Assembly (NCBI RefSeq): GCF_002803155.1
Contig: NZ_NNBP01000012.1
Location: 62,001 to 126,000 of the forward strand
DNA from: Streptomyces sp. CB02959
GTDB taxonomy: Bacteria; Actinomycetota; Actinomycetes; Streptomycetales; Streptomycetaceae
Direction of reading: 5' to 3'
DNA length: 64,000 nucleotides
Under the pieces are notes generated by a model that had not been told where the DNA came from, ran no database searches, and worked only from the letters and a program-made list of their open reading frames with translations. Shown here piece by piece: positions 8,946 through 16,822 of the stretch. Each line of letters opens with the position of its first letter. The first letter of the stretch is position 1. A program made the position numbers and the translations under genes.

Positions 8946-10580
8946 TCAGCGGTAGCGGTTCGTCACATAGGTGCGGAGTTCCGGGCTGGCGACCGGCCTT
9001 CCCACGGATATTTCCGGGAACAACAACTCAAGCGCGTCGCGGTCCCGAAGCTCGTCCAGCAACCGATCAAGGAGTTTCCCCTCTCCTTCCCGATGCTGAA
9101 ACAGCGCCTCGGCGATCCGCCCCGCTATGTGCCCGCTGTCCGCCCCCGCGACAAATCCGAAAAGGACGTCACGGGAACCCTCGTCGAGTCCCTCCACAAG
9201 TGCGTGGAACCGGGCCGCCCGTTGGCCGCTCATCACGGGGTATACGCCCCGCGGACACAACTCGGACAAGCCGGCCCTGGCCAATTTCGGCATTCCCTCA
9301 TTGATCAGCCCGATGACGACCAAGAGAGGAAACAGCGCATTCGAGTGCCTGGAACCACTGGCCACCGCATACGCCGTCGCCCTGACCTCGTGCGGGGAGC
9401 ACTCCTCCGCCCCCACCTTGCGGAGAAGGGCGACGACCGCCAGCGGCTCATTCGCTCTGCGCACCAACGCGGACAGCACCCTGTCCCCGATCACGTAGCC
9501 GCGGTTTCCGAACCCGACCCTTCTCAACTCCCGGTATACGCGTACGACATTGCGCTCGGTCGTACGCGAAGCGATGGCCGCCACCAAGGAATCAAGGATG
9601 CCTCGCGAGCCGTCCCCGCGCCACAACATCAGGCGCCGGCAGAACTGAATGACATCCTCAATGGATCGCAGTCGGCCGACATCGGCCACGAACGCGTTGA
9701 TCTTCTCCTCGTCCCCATGGATCGCCAACCAGTCGACGAGCGCCGCCACCTCGTCGAGCGGACGCACCCAAGCCGCCTCCGTCAAATCGCGGGCGGCCTC
9801 GGGGAATTCCTCCTCCTTCCACATCCGGAGCAACTGCGCCTGGAAGACGTCGAGCGGAATCCGGGCCGCCGTGCCCGCAGTGCCCGTCGGCTCCCGCTCC
9901 GCCAGCTCCTCCTCCAATCGCAGCACCCGATCGCGTAATTCGTGACGGTGGACCTCGGCCTCGGCGCGCTGCCGTTCGGCCTCGCGGAGGTCCTCCTTCA
10001 GCTGCTCGATCTCGCGCAGCAGCGCCTCCCTGGAGGACGAGAGGGAGTCGCACTCCTGACGCAGTTGGAGCTGTTCACGGGAGGCGGCGGTCCGTTCGGC
10101 GCTCCAGTCCAGGCGGAGCCGCGTCAGATCGTCGGCCGCGGCGTGGGCCTCCGACTCCTTCTGCTCCAGGAGGCGGTGCAGGGCTTCGACGTTGCGGTGG
10201 GCGCGCTCGGCGTTCCGCTTCGACCTGGCCAGCTCCGCGCGCAGCGTCTCCAACGTGTGCTCCGCCGGGTCGCAGACCTGGAGCGCGGCCAGCCACTGGC
10301 CGTGGATGGCCTCCTTCGCCTCCCGTTGGAGGGGAACGCCGCGGTCCTCCTCGACCTCGGATACCAGCCGCTGGACGAACTCCTTGGTGGGCAGCCGGGT
10401 GCCGCTGAGATAGCGGGAGACCGTGGACTTGTCGATGTGGATCCGCCGGGCGTACTGGGACTGGTTGATGTCCAACGTGATGAACAGCTTCTTCAACACG
10501 TTGCCCAGCTCTGCAACTTCCGCCAGCTCCCCCCGCTCGATCCGCGACGACGCCCCGGAAGTGCGGGCGATCTCGGCCAT
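8946..10580 (-). CDS. Helix-turn-helix protein with long coiled coil, TTA codon
   Basis: This 544-residue protein carries an XRE-like DNA-binding domain at residues 26-75 (NQSQYARRIHIDKSTVSRYL), then heptad-rich coiled coil at about 110-235. The C-terminal 300 residues are helical and I do not recognise them. The ATG at 10580 is preceded by AGGGGGAG. Leu215 is encoded by TTA (9938-9936), the rare codon that in Streptomyces needs the bldA tRNA, so expression may be tied to development. Codon use in the 3' half is looser than in the neighbours (runs such as AAAAGG and AACAACAA on either strand), which hints at an accessory origin. It sits alone. A DNA-binding regulator with a ligand- or partner-sensing C-terminus is the simplest reading. 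Confidence 0.75.
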   Translation of the reverse strand: MAEIARTSGASSRIERGELAEVAELGNVLKKLFITLDINQSQYARRIHIDKSTVSRYLSGTRLPTKEFVQRLVSEVEEDRGVPLQREAKEAIHGQWLAALQVCDPAEHTLETLRAELARSKRNAERAHRNVEALHRLLEQKESEAHAAADDLTRLRLDWSAERTAASREQLQLRQECDSLSSSREALLREIEQLKEDLREAERQRAEAEVHRHELRDRVLRLEEELAEREPTGTAGTAARIPLDVFQAQLLRMWKEEEFPEAARDLTEAAWVRPLDEVAALVDWLAIHGDEEKINAFVADVGRLRSIEDVIQFCRRLMLWRGDGSRGILDSLVAAIASRTTERNVVRVYRELRRVGFGNRGYVIGDRVLSALVRRANEPLAVVALLRKVGAEECSPHEVRATAYAVASGSRHSNALFPLLVVIGLINEGMPKLARAGLSELCPRGVYPVMSGQRAARFHALVEGLDEGSRDVLFGFVAGADSGHIAGRIAEALFQHREGEGKLLDRLLDELRDRDALELLFPEISVGRPVASPELRTYVTNRYR

Positions 10581-10606
10581 GGTGCTCCCCCTGCTGTGTT
10601 GACTCC

Positions 10607-10637
10607 GCGTTGGCAACGCGTTGCGGCTTTCGCAACG
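10607..10637. promoter_or_regulatory. Overlapping inverted repeats upstream of the HTH gene
   Basis: Two inverted repeats overlap just upstream of the HTH start codon at 10580. The first is GCGTT, 3 nt, AACGC (10607-10619); the second is CGTTGCG, 5 nt, CGCAACG (10619-10637). Their position fits an autoregulatory operator over the promoter; this is inference. Confidence 0.5.
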
Positions 10638-10705
10638 TACCCGAGGGCACGGAGGGTGACGGCGTCGTTCGACCGTCCCCGGAACCCGGAAGGAACGCCT
10701 TCGCC

Positions 10706-10927
10706 GTGCTCACCCTGTTGTCCGGCCTGCTGGCCGGCGCGCGCCGGACGCAGCGCGTCATCCTCTTCGCGCTGGCCCTGTTGCCCGTCCTGATCGTGAC
10801 GCTGGCCTCCGTGCCGGCACTGCTCGTCCTCCCGTTCCTCCGGGCGCGCGGCACCCACACGCACTCCCTCGTGCGGGAGCTGGCGGCCTGGATGCGCTCC
10901 CTGATGGTGTCGAGCCGCGGGCGGTGA
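10706..10927 (+). CDS. Possible small membrane protein
   Basis: The frame encodes 73 residues from the GTG at 10706, with GGAAGGA about 10 nt upstream. Residues 15-47 are strongly hydrophobic (VILFALALLPVLIVTLASVP) and are followed by a basic, polar tail. It would be a single- or double-pass membrane protein. It is divergent from the HTH gene. No homologue is recognised, and the strand opposite is also open, so the call is tentative. Confidence 0.45.
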   Translation: MLTLLSGLLAGARRTQRVILFALALLPVLIVTLASVPALLVLPFLRARGTHTHSLVRELAAWMRSLMVSSRGR

Positions 10928-10996
10928 GCTCGCCGTCGGCAGTGGAGGATGCGGCACCCCCGTGGTCTCGCCCGCCCCTCCTCGCCGCGCGTGCTC

Positions 10997-11314
10997 TCAG
11001 CCCACCTGAACGCAGTCGCCTCTGCGGGTCTCGGTGCGTTCGCCCGGGGCGAGGATCAGGTCGGCGGGCGGCGGGGAGTGGTCGCTTTCCGTGATGATGG
11101 TGATGGGGTGGTCGGTGTCGTTGATGACGAGGGTGAGGGTGCCGTCGGCAGCGTGGAAGAGGGGGTAGGTGCCGGTCGGGTTGATGTATGTCGTGCTGCC
11201 GATGGTGAGGAATCCGCTGGCCGGGGAGGGGTGGGCCGGGGCGGCCGGGGTCCTGGACGTGGTCCTGGCGGTGGCTTTGGCGAGCGGGGTCAGGAGTCGG
11301 TTGATGTGGCGCAT
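10997..11314 (-). CDS. Hypothetical protein, 105 residues
   Basis: The ATG at 11314 has GGAGGATCG upstream and gives MRHINRLLTPLAKATARTT. The C-terminal 60 residues alternate polar and hydrophobic positions (GTLTLVINDTDHPITIITE), suggesting a small beta-sandwich. An N-terminal basic segment is followed by a Pro/Ala-rich linker. There is no convincing signal peptide and no recognised domain. The frame could also start at 11365, without a ribosome site. The neighbours are unrelated regulators, so context gives no function. Confidence 0.55.
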   Translation of the reverse strand: MRHINRLLTPLAKATARTTSRTPAAPAHPSPASGFLTIGSTTYINPTGTYPLFHAADGTLTLVINDTDHPITIITESDHSPPPADLILAPGERTETRRGDCVQVG

Positions 11315-11666
11315 GGCGATCCTCCGGCGCTTCGGGGGTTGGCGGGATGACCAACCTTTCGTCACTCAGCGTAGTTGGAGGGGATGTGTTCGTCAGCGGC
11401 GCGCGGGAGTGAAGTGGGGGGCGTGCGGGGCACAGTGCGCGCCGCTCGACGACTGTGCGGCGCGGCTCCTCAGCGGACGGCAGCGGTCCGGGCCTGAGCA
11501 GTCGGCCGCGGCCCCGTCCTGAGCGTTCCTCCCCCGTCCGCAGCAGTCCGCAGCGAGTCAGCGCTCCTCGGCGCTCCTCACCGGTCCGCAATCGGCGTCC
11601 GGTCGCCACCGGGCAGCCAGCGCCGCCCGCCCGCCTGCCCGCCCACGCGCCCCCACCCGCCCCCGA
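11315..11666. other. Intergenic stretch with no gene seen
   Basis: This gap holds the promoter side of the 105-residue hypothetical gene (AT-richer around 11345-11380) and then low-complexity CCGCAGC/CTCCTC-rich sequence up to the end of the GntR gene. No RNA gene, hairpin or open frame with a ribosome site was found. Confidence 0.4.
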
Positions 11667-12359
11667 TCAGTCGTCGAGCGGCAGTGCCAGATCGCGTACG
11701 TGGCCGGCGAGGAGGAGGACGGCGGCGTCGACGGCGGCCTGGGGGTCCTGGGCGCGGATGGCGTCGGTGAGGCGGGAGTGCGGGTCGGCGGGAGCGGCGT
11801 CGGCGGTGTCGAGGCAGGCGGCCCGGCGGAGTTCCTCGCGCAGGGCGGCGCTGAGGGAGCGGTAGATGTCGGCGAGCACGGGGTTGGCGCTGGCCTCGGC
11901 GACCAGGACGTGGAACTCGGCGTCGGCGGCGGTGAACGCCTCGCTGTCGTGGCGCGCGAGGGCGGCCTTGCGGCGGTCCAGGGCCGCCTCGATGCCGGCG
12001 AGCTGTTCGTCGGTGCGGTGCTTGGCGGCCTGGCGGGCGGCGACCACGTCGAGCCCCTGGCGTACCTGGGTGACGTGGCTGAGCTCGGCGCGTTCCAGGC
12101 GGCGGCGGAGGGCGACCGCGCTGTCGTCGTCGGAGATCACGAAGGTGCCGTCGCCCTGCCGGGGTTCGAGGAGACCGGAGTGGACGAGTGAGCGGACCGC
12201 CTCGCGGACCGAGGCGCGGCTGACGCCGAGGGCCTCGGAGAGGGCGCTCTCGGGTGGGATGCGGCTGCCCACGGGCCAGGTTCCGTTGACGATCTGACCG
12301 CGGATCTCGTCGGTCGCGGACTCCACGAGCGACACCCGGCCCTTGCGGACGGTCTGCAC
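11667..12359 (-). CDS. FadR-subfamily GntR transcriptional regulator (FCD domain)
   Basis: This 230-residue regulator has a winged helix at residues 12-75 (SRIPPESALSEALGVSRASVREAVRSL) and an all-helical FCD effector domain at about 90-220. That domain contains the AEFHVLVAEASANPVL segment, whose Asp/His residues normally bind a metal and a carboxylate ligand. The GTG start is preceded by AAGGGGAGTGA. FadR-type members usually repress genes for organic-acid or sugar-acid use, often next door. Here no transporter or enzyme is adjacent, so the target is unknown. About 540 nt without a gene separate it from the divergent GlnX-like gene. Confidence 0.88.
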   Translation of the reverse strand: MQTVRKGRVSLVESATDEIRGQIVNGTWPVGSRIPPESALSEALGVSRASVREAVRSLVHSGLLEPRQGDGTFVISDDDSAVALRRRLERAELSHVTQVRQGLDVVAARQAAKHRTDEQLAGIEAALDRRKAALARHDSEAFTAADAEFHVLVAEASANPVLADIYRSLSAALREELRRAACLDTADAAPADPHSRLTDAIRAQDPQAAVDAAVLLLAGHVRDLALPLDD

Positions 12360-12900
12360 TCGATCACTCCCCTTCTCGGCAGGACGGACATCGTCGGGCG
12401 GCGCAGGAGGCGGACGGGTCCGGCACGGGCGGCGCGGGGGGTGTGCGGCGCGGGTCCCGTGGTGCGGGACTCCGGACGCGTGTCACCCGGGGCGGCGGCC
12501 GGCGGCGGAGCGTCCGATCCCGGTCGCCTGATGTCCGACGACTCCTCGTAAGGGTAATGCGGGGCCGCGGCCCACTCCGGCCCGGAGGTGCGGTGCGGGC
12601 GCGCGGGGAACCGGGGTGCGGCGGGCGGACGTGATGAGGAGAGGAGGAGAGGGAGAAGGGGGGAGGAGGGGGAGGAACGGAAGGGGGAGAGGGGGAGTCG
12701 GAGGTGTGGGGCGCGGCAAGGGGCTCAGGGGGCGCCGTCGTGGGGTGTGCGGCATTCGGCGTTTGGTGTTCCGAACAAGATCGGGTCAAGTCCGGTGTGT
12801 GGGTCGGGCGGCCCGGACATACTGACGGCCGTGCGCCCGTGCTCGGGGGCGCCGGGCGCGGGGCCGGCCCGCAGTCAGCGACCCAGGGGGTGGTTCGTCG
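12360..12900. other. 541-bp gene-free divergent region with polypurine tract
   Basis: The region separates the divergent GntR and GlnX-like genes. From 12636 to 12697 the plus strand is purine in 61 of 62 positions (GA- and G-rich, single C at 12678), which could form a triplex or G-rich structure. The remainder is GC-rich with no frame supported by a ribosome site. Promoters for both flanking genes must lie here. Confidence 0.5.
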
Positions 12901-14358
12901 GTGTCGTCCACATCGTCCTTGACGCCGGTTTCCCCGGTGCCGTCCGTGGAACCGGCGCCGGCCGACCGCCCCGCGCCGGGGGCCCGCCCCGGCGCGCGCC
13001 GGCGCACCGCCTGGGCCGAGGGCCTGGACCAGCTGCGGGCGGCGGCCACGACCGAGCCGGGGCGGCTGCGCGCGCTCGGCGCGGTGCTGGCGCTGCTGGT
13101 CCTGGTGTTCGGGGCGGCCACCGCCTGGCAGGTGACGAACCGGTCCGCGGCCGCCGACGACGTCGTACTGCGCAGCCAGCCGCTGACCGCGGACGCGGCG
13201 AGCATCTTCCGGTCGCTGGCGGACGCCGACACCACGGCGGCCGGCGGGTTCCTGGCGGGCGGCACGGAGTCCGCGGCGACCCGGAAGCGGTACGAGGCGG
13301 ACCTCGCGATGGCGTCGCAGCTGCTGGTCAGGGCGGCGGCGAACGCGCGGGTGCCGGGCGCGGAGGGCGGGGCGGCGGATCGGGCCGGGGAGCAGATCGC
13401 CCGGCTGAACCAGCTGCTGCCGCGGTACACCGGGCTGATCGAGACGGCCCGGACCAACAACCGGCAGGGACTGCCGCTGGGCGGCGCCTATCTGCGGTAC
13501 GCGAACGCGCAGATGCGGACGGAACTCCTCCCGGCGGCCCAGGCGTTGTACGAGGCGGAGACGCAGCGGCTGGCCGCCGACCAGGCCCGGGCCACGGCGT
13601 GGCCGTGGTTGGCGCTGGTCGCGGGGGTGGGTGCCCTGGGGGCGCTGGTGTGGGCGCAGCGCCGGCACTACCTGCGCACCAACCGGGTGTTCAACCGCGG
13701 TCTGCTGGCGGCGACGGTGGCCTCGGTGGCGGTGCTGCTGTGGCTGGTGGCCGGGCACACGGTGGCGCGGGCCGGGCTGATCGACGCCTACGAGCACGGC
13801 ACCCGGTCGTTGCAGGCGCTGAACACCGCGCGGATCGACGCCCTGCGGGCGCGGGCCGACGAGAATCTGACGCTGGTGGCGCGCGGAGCGGTGCTGACGC
13901 CGGATCAGAAGGATTTCTACGAGGTCGACTTCCAGGCGAAGATGGGGCATCTGGCGGGCGCGGCCGGCACGGGGGCGGGAGCCGCCTCCGGTGAGCTGGG
14001 GAAGGCGCTGGCGCTGGTGGAGGACGAGGCGGGGCGGCGGCCGGTGCGGGACGCGGTGGCGGCGGTCGGCGAGTGGCGGACGCGGCACGCCGCGGCGCGG
14101 GCGGCGGACGACAAGGGTGACTACGACCGGGCGTTGGCGCAGGTGATCGGTGGCGGCGGCTCCACGGGAGCGTCGTTCGACCGGGTGGACACCGGGCTGG
14201 GCCGGGCGTTGGTGCACGAGCAGGCGCGGTTCCGGACGACGGCGGACGGTGGGCGCGCGGGGTTCCGCCTGCTGGCGGTGGGCGCCGGGGTGCTGGCGTT
14301 CCTGGCGGCGACGGCCGCGGTGCTGGGTGTCGGGCGCAGGCTGTCGGAGTACCGGTGA
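12901..14358 (+). CDS. glnX: GlnX-like membrane protein of the PknG pathway
   Basis: This 485-residue protein has four membrane helices, at about residues 60-78, 225-243, 265-284 and 455-475, with two large helical extracytoplasmic domains between them. Topology and position directly before a glutamate-binding protein and pknG match GlnX of corynebacteria and mycobacteria. There it relays amino-acid sensing across the membrane to the PknG kinase. The N-terminal 40 residues are Pro/Ala-rich and cytoplasmic. The GTG start follows AGGGGG by about 11 nt. The stop overlaps the next start as GTGA, so translation is coupled. The sequence itself is not strongly conserved, so the name rests mainly on context. 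Confidence 0.75.
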   Translation: MSSTSSLTPVSPVPSVEPAPADRPAPGARPGARRRTAWAEGLDQLRAAATTEPGRLRALGAVLALLVLVFGAATAWQVTNRSAAADDVVLRSQPLTADAASIFRSLADADTTAAGGFLAGGTESAATRKRYEADLAMASQLLVRAAANARVPGAEGGAADRAGEQIARLNQLLPRYTGLIETARTNNRQGLPLGGAYLRYANAQMRTELLPAAQALYEAETQRLAADQARATAWPWLALVAGVGALGALVWAQRRHYLRTNRVFNRGLLAATVASVAVLLWLVAGHTVARAGLIDAYEHGTRSLQALNTARIDALRARADENLTLVARGAVLTPDQKDFYEVDFQAKMGHLAGAAGTGAGAASGELGKALALVEDEAGRRPVRDAVAAVGEWRTRHAAARAADDKGDYDRALAQVIGGGGSTGASFDRVDTGLGRALVHEQARFRTTADGGRAGFRLLAVGAGVLAFLAATAAVLGVGRRLSEYR

Positions 14359-15380
14359 GGGGGTCTGGGGTGCGGGTGGTGCGCGGGCGGGGGCTGCGGG
14401 ATCTGCGGGCCGTGCTGGCGCCGGTCGCGGCGGGCATGGCCGTGATGGCGGCGGCCGCGACGGTGCTGGTGCCCGCGCTGGGGCGCGGTGCGCACCCGGA
14501 GGTGTCCGGGCCGGTGGCGGTGCACCGGGCGTACGGGCCGGGCACGGCGCCCGCGACGGCGGCGGGGGCGCACTGCACGCCGGGCACCGCGGCGGAGAGC
14601 CTGCGGCCGTCGCCGGCCGACGGGCCGGCGGTGGAACGGATCAAGCAGAAGGGCCAACTGGTCGTCGGGGTGGACCAGAACACGTACCGGTGGGGGTACC
14701 GGGACCGGGACACGGGCGCGTTGGAGGGCTTCGACATCGATCTGGCGCGGGCGATCGCCAAGGACATCCTGGGGCCGGACGCCAAGGTCGTGTTCCAGGC
14801 GGTGCCCACCAACCAGCGGATCCCGGCGGTGCAGCAGCGCACGGTGGACATGGTGGTGCGGACGATGACGATCAACTGTGAGCGCAAGGAGAAGGTGGCG
14901 TTCTCGACGGCGTACTTCCAGGCGGGCCAGCAGGTGCTGGCGCCGAAGACGTCGCCGATCACGGCGTTCGACGACTCGCTGCGTGGCAGGCGGGTGTGCA
15001 CCGCGGACGGTTCGACGGGGCAGGCGGAGCTGACCCGGAGCAGTCACGGCGCGCGGGTGCTGACCGCGCCCAGCCAGCTGGACTGCCTGGTGCGGCTCCA
15101 GTTGGGCGAGGCGGACGCGGTGGTCACCGACAGTGCGCTGGCGGCGGCGCAGGCGGCGCAGGACCCGACGGTGGAGTTGAAGGGCAAGCCGTTCACGGAC
15201 GAGTCGTACGGCGTGGCGATGAACAAGGACGACCCGGATCTGGTGCGCCGGGTCAACAAGGTCCTGGACGACTACCGCAGCGGCGGCGACGACAGCCCGT
15301 GGATGCGGGCGTACCGGAAGTGGCTGAAGGCCGATCTGCCGGGCATATCGGGGCCGCCGGCGCCCGAGTACGCCGACTGA
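14355..15380 (+). CDS. glnH: GlnH-like glutamate/amino-acid binding protein
   Basis: This 341-residue family-3 solute-binding protein has the typical LVVGVDQNTYRWGYRD start, GFDIDLARAIAKDILG, and NQRIPAVQQRTVDMVV of polar amino-acid binders. A single N-terminal hydrophobic helix (residues 20-40) anchors or exports it. No lipobox cysteine lies near that helix, unlike the lipoprotein form I recall from mycobacteria. No ABC permease or ATPase is nearby, which supports a sensor role with GlnX rather than uptake. It overlaps the GlnX-like gene by 4 nt and is separated from the next gene by 149 nt. Confidence 0.82.
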   Translation: MRGSGVRVVRGRGLRDLRAVLAPVAAGMAVMAAAATVLVPALGRGAHPEVSGPVAVHRAYGPGTAPATAAGAHCTPGTAAESLRPSPADGPAVERIKQKGQLVVGVDQNTYRWGYRDRDTGALEGFDIDLARAIAKDILGPDAKVVFQAVPTNQRIPAVQQRTVDMVVRTMTINCERKEKVAFSTAYFQAGQQVLAPKTSPITAFDDSLRGRRVCTADGSTGQAELTRSSHGARVLTAPSQLDCLVRLQLGEADAVVTDSALAAAQAAQDPTVELKGKPFTDESYGVAMNKDDPDLVRRVNKVLDDYRSGGDDSPWMRAYRKWLKADLPGISGPPAPEYAD

Positions 15381-15529
15381 GGGCGGCCCGGGCGTGGTCG
15401 GGTGCCCCACGGAGCGTCCGATGGGGTCACTATGGAGGGGCTGGAGCGGGGGAAGAGGAGCCGAAAGGCCGGCGAGCGAGCCGGGCGCACCAACCGCCGT
15501 GCACGGTACGCGTATTGGAGAGGTGATCG

Positions 15530-16822
15530 ATGGGGGTCCCTGGACCCTTCCCCGGCTCGGCGGGGAGGCCCGATGCCCCGGTCCTGGACCGGGAGGAGGC
15601 GGACCGTGCGCTGGCGCGCCTAGGCGCCGAGTACGAGGCGATCGAGGGTTCGCTGCTCGCGTTGCAGGACCACGCCGGCCGCCGGCTCCTGGAGGGCGCC
15701 GAACTGTCGGGCGTCACCAAGGAGCGCTGGGGCGAGACGGAGCGGTCCCTCGCGGTGCTGTGGTCGCTGTTCGACGCGTATACGGAGGTGCTGACGGCGG
15801 CCCGGGAGGTGCGGGCGCGGCGGCGCTGGCCGTCCGCGGAGGATCTGGCGGAGCTGTCGGAGGTGCTGCGGGGCGGTGCGGCGCCGGTGGCGGCCGGGGC
15901 GGGTGACGGCGGGCGGATCGGGCTGGAGGAGCTGGTCGGCCGGTTGACCGGGCTGTACGCGCGGTCGCTGGACGTCATCGTGGCGGCGGACGCGGTGTGG
16001 TCGGCGCTGCCGGCCCGGATAGACCTGCTGGCCGAAGAGCTGCGGCGGACGCGGTCGTTGGCGCATTCGGTGGGGGTGCGTCCCGGGGAGCATCCGGCGG
16101 GCGACGATCTGGAGCGGATCACGGACGAGCTGGCGCGGCTGCGGGCCCAGGTGATCGCGGATCCGCTGGCGTTCTGGGTGTCGTCGGGGGCGGGGAGTAC
16201 GGCGCCGGGCGGCGGCCGTCCGGACACCGTCCGGTACGACCGGGCGGCGCGGGCGCTGGAGGACATCCGGCGTGAGGTGGCGGCGGTGCTGGACGTGCGG
16301 CAGGACGCGGAGCGGCGGCTGATGCTGCTGCGCGACGTGTTGTCGCGGGCGGACCGGACGTTGACCGAGGCGCGGCAGGCGCGCGGTGAGGTGCTGGCGA
16401 AGATCGCCGCGTCGGAGGTGCCGGCGGTCAGCGGCCCGTCGACGGTGCTGCACGAGCAGTTGGCGGCGGCCGCGGAGTACCGCCGCCGGGCACAGTGGCA
16501 CCGGTTGTCGCCGCTGCTGGACAGCCTGGAGGAGCGGGCCGAGGACGAACTGCAGCGGGCCCGGGAGTCGTTGACGGCGGTGACCGCGCCGCTGGCGGTG
16601 CGGGCCGAGTTGCGGGGCCGGCTGGACGCGTACCGGGCGCGGGTGACGCGGCACGGCCTGTCGGCGGATCCGCTGCTGGTGGAGCGGTACGACCTGGCGC
16701 GCCGGATGCTGTGGAGCGCGCCGTGCGATCTGCGGGCGGCCGAGCAGGCGGTGTGGCGCTATCAGGACGCGGCGGCGGAGGCCATCGTTCCGGAGCCGCG
16801 GGACGGCAGGGGGGAGCCGTGA
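15530..16822 (+). CDS. Unknown helical protein inside the PknG cluster
   Basis: This 430-residue soluble protein has no signal or membrane segment. It is almost entirely helical, with heptad-like stretches at about residues 15-100 (AERSLAVLWSLFDAY context), 245-300 and 320-400, and is rich in Ala, Arg, Glu and Leu. The ATG has GAGAGGTGATCG upstream. The stop overlaps the pknG start as GTGA, so the two are co-translated. I do not recognise a family. Its tight coupling to pknG suggests it is a partner, scaffold or substrate of the kinase; this is inference from context only. Confidence 0.8.
   Translation: MGVPGPFPGSAGRPDAPVLDREEADRALARLGAEYEAIEGSLLALQDHAGRRLLEGAELSGVTKERWGETERSLAVLWSLFDAYTEVLTAAREVRARRRWPSAEDLAELSEVLRGGAAPVAAGAGDGGRIGLEELVGRLTGLYARSLDVIVAADAVWSALPARIDLLAEELRRTRSLAHSVGVRPGEHPAGDDLERITDELARLRAQVIADPLAFWVSSGAGSTAPGGGRPDTVRYDRAARALEDIRREVAAVLDVRQDAERRLMLLRDVLSRADRTLTEARQARGEVLAKIAASEVPAVSGPSTVLHEQLAAAAEYRRRAQWHRLSPLLDSLEERAEDELQRARESLTAVTAPLAVRAELRGRLDAYRARVTRHGLSADPLLVERYDLARRMLWSAPCDLRAAEQAVWRYQDAAAEAIVPEPRDGRGEP

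Noticed and set aside
12364..14217. 617-residue Arg/Pro-rich minus-strand frame
   Set aside because: Mirror of the GlnX-like gene; low-complexity translation without recognisable fold.
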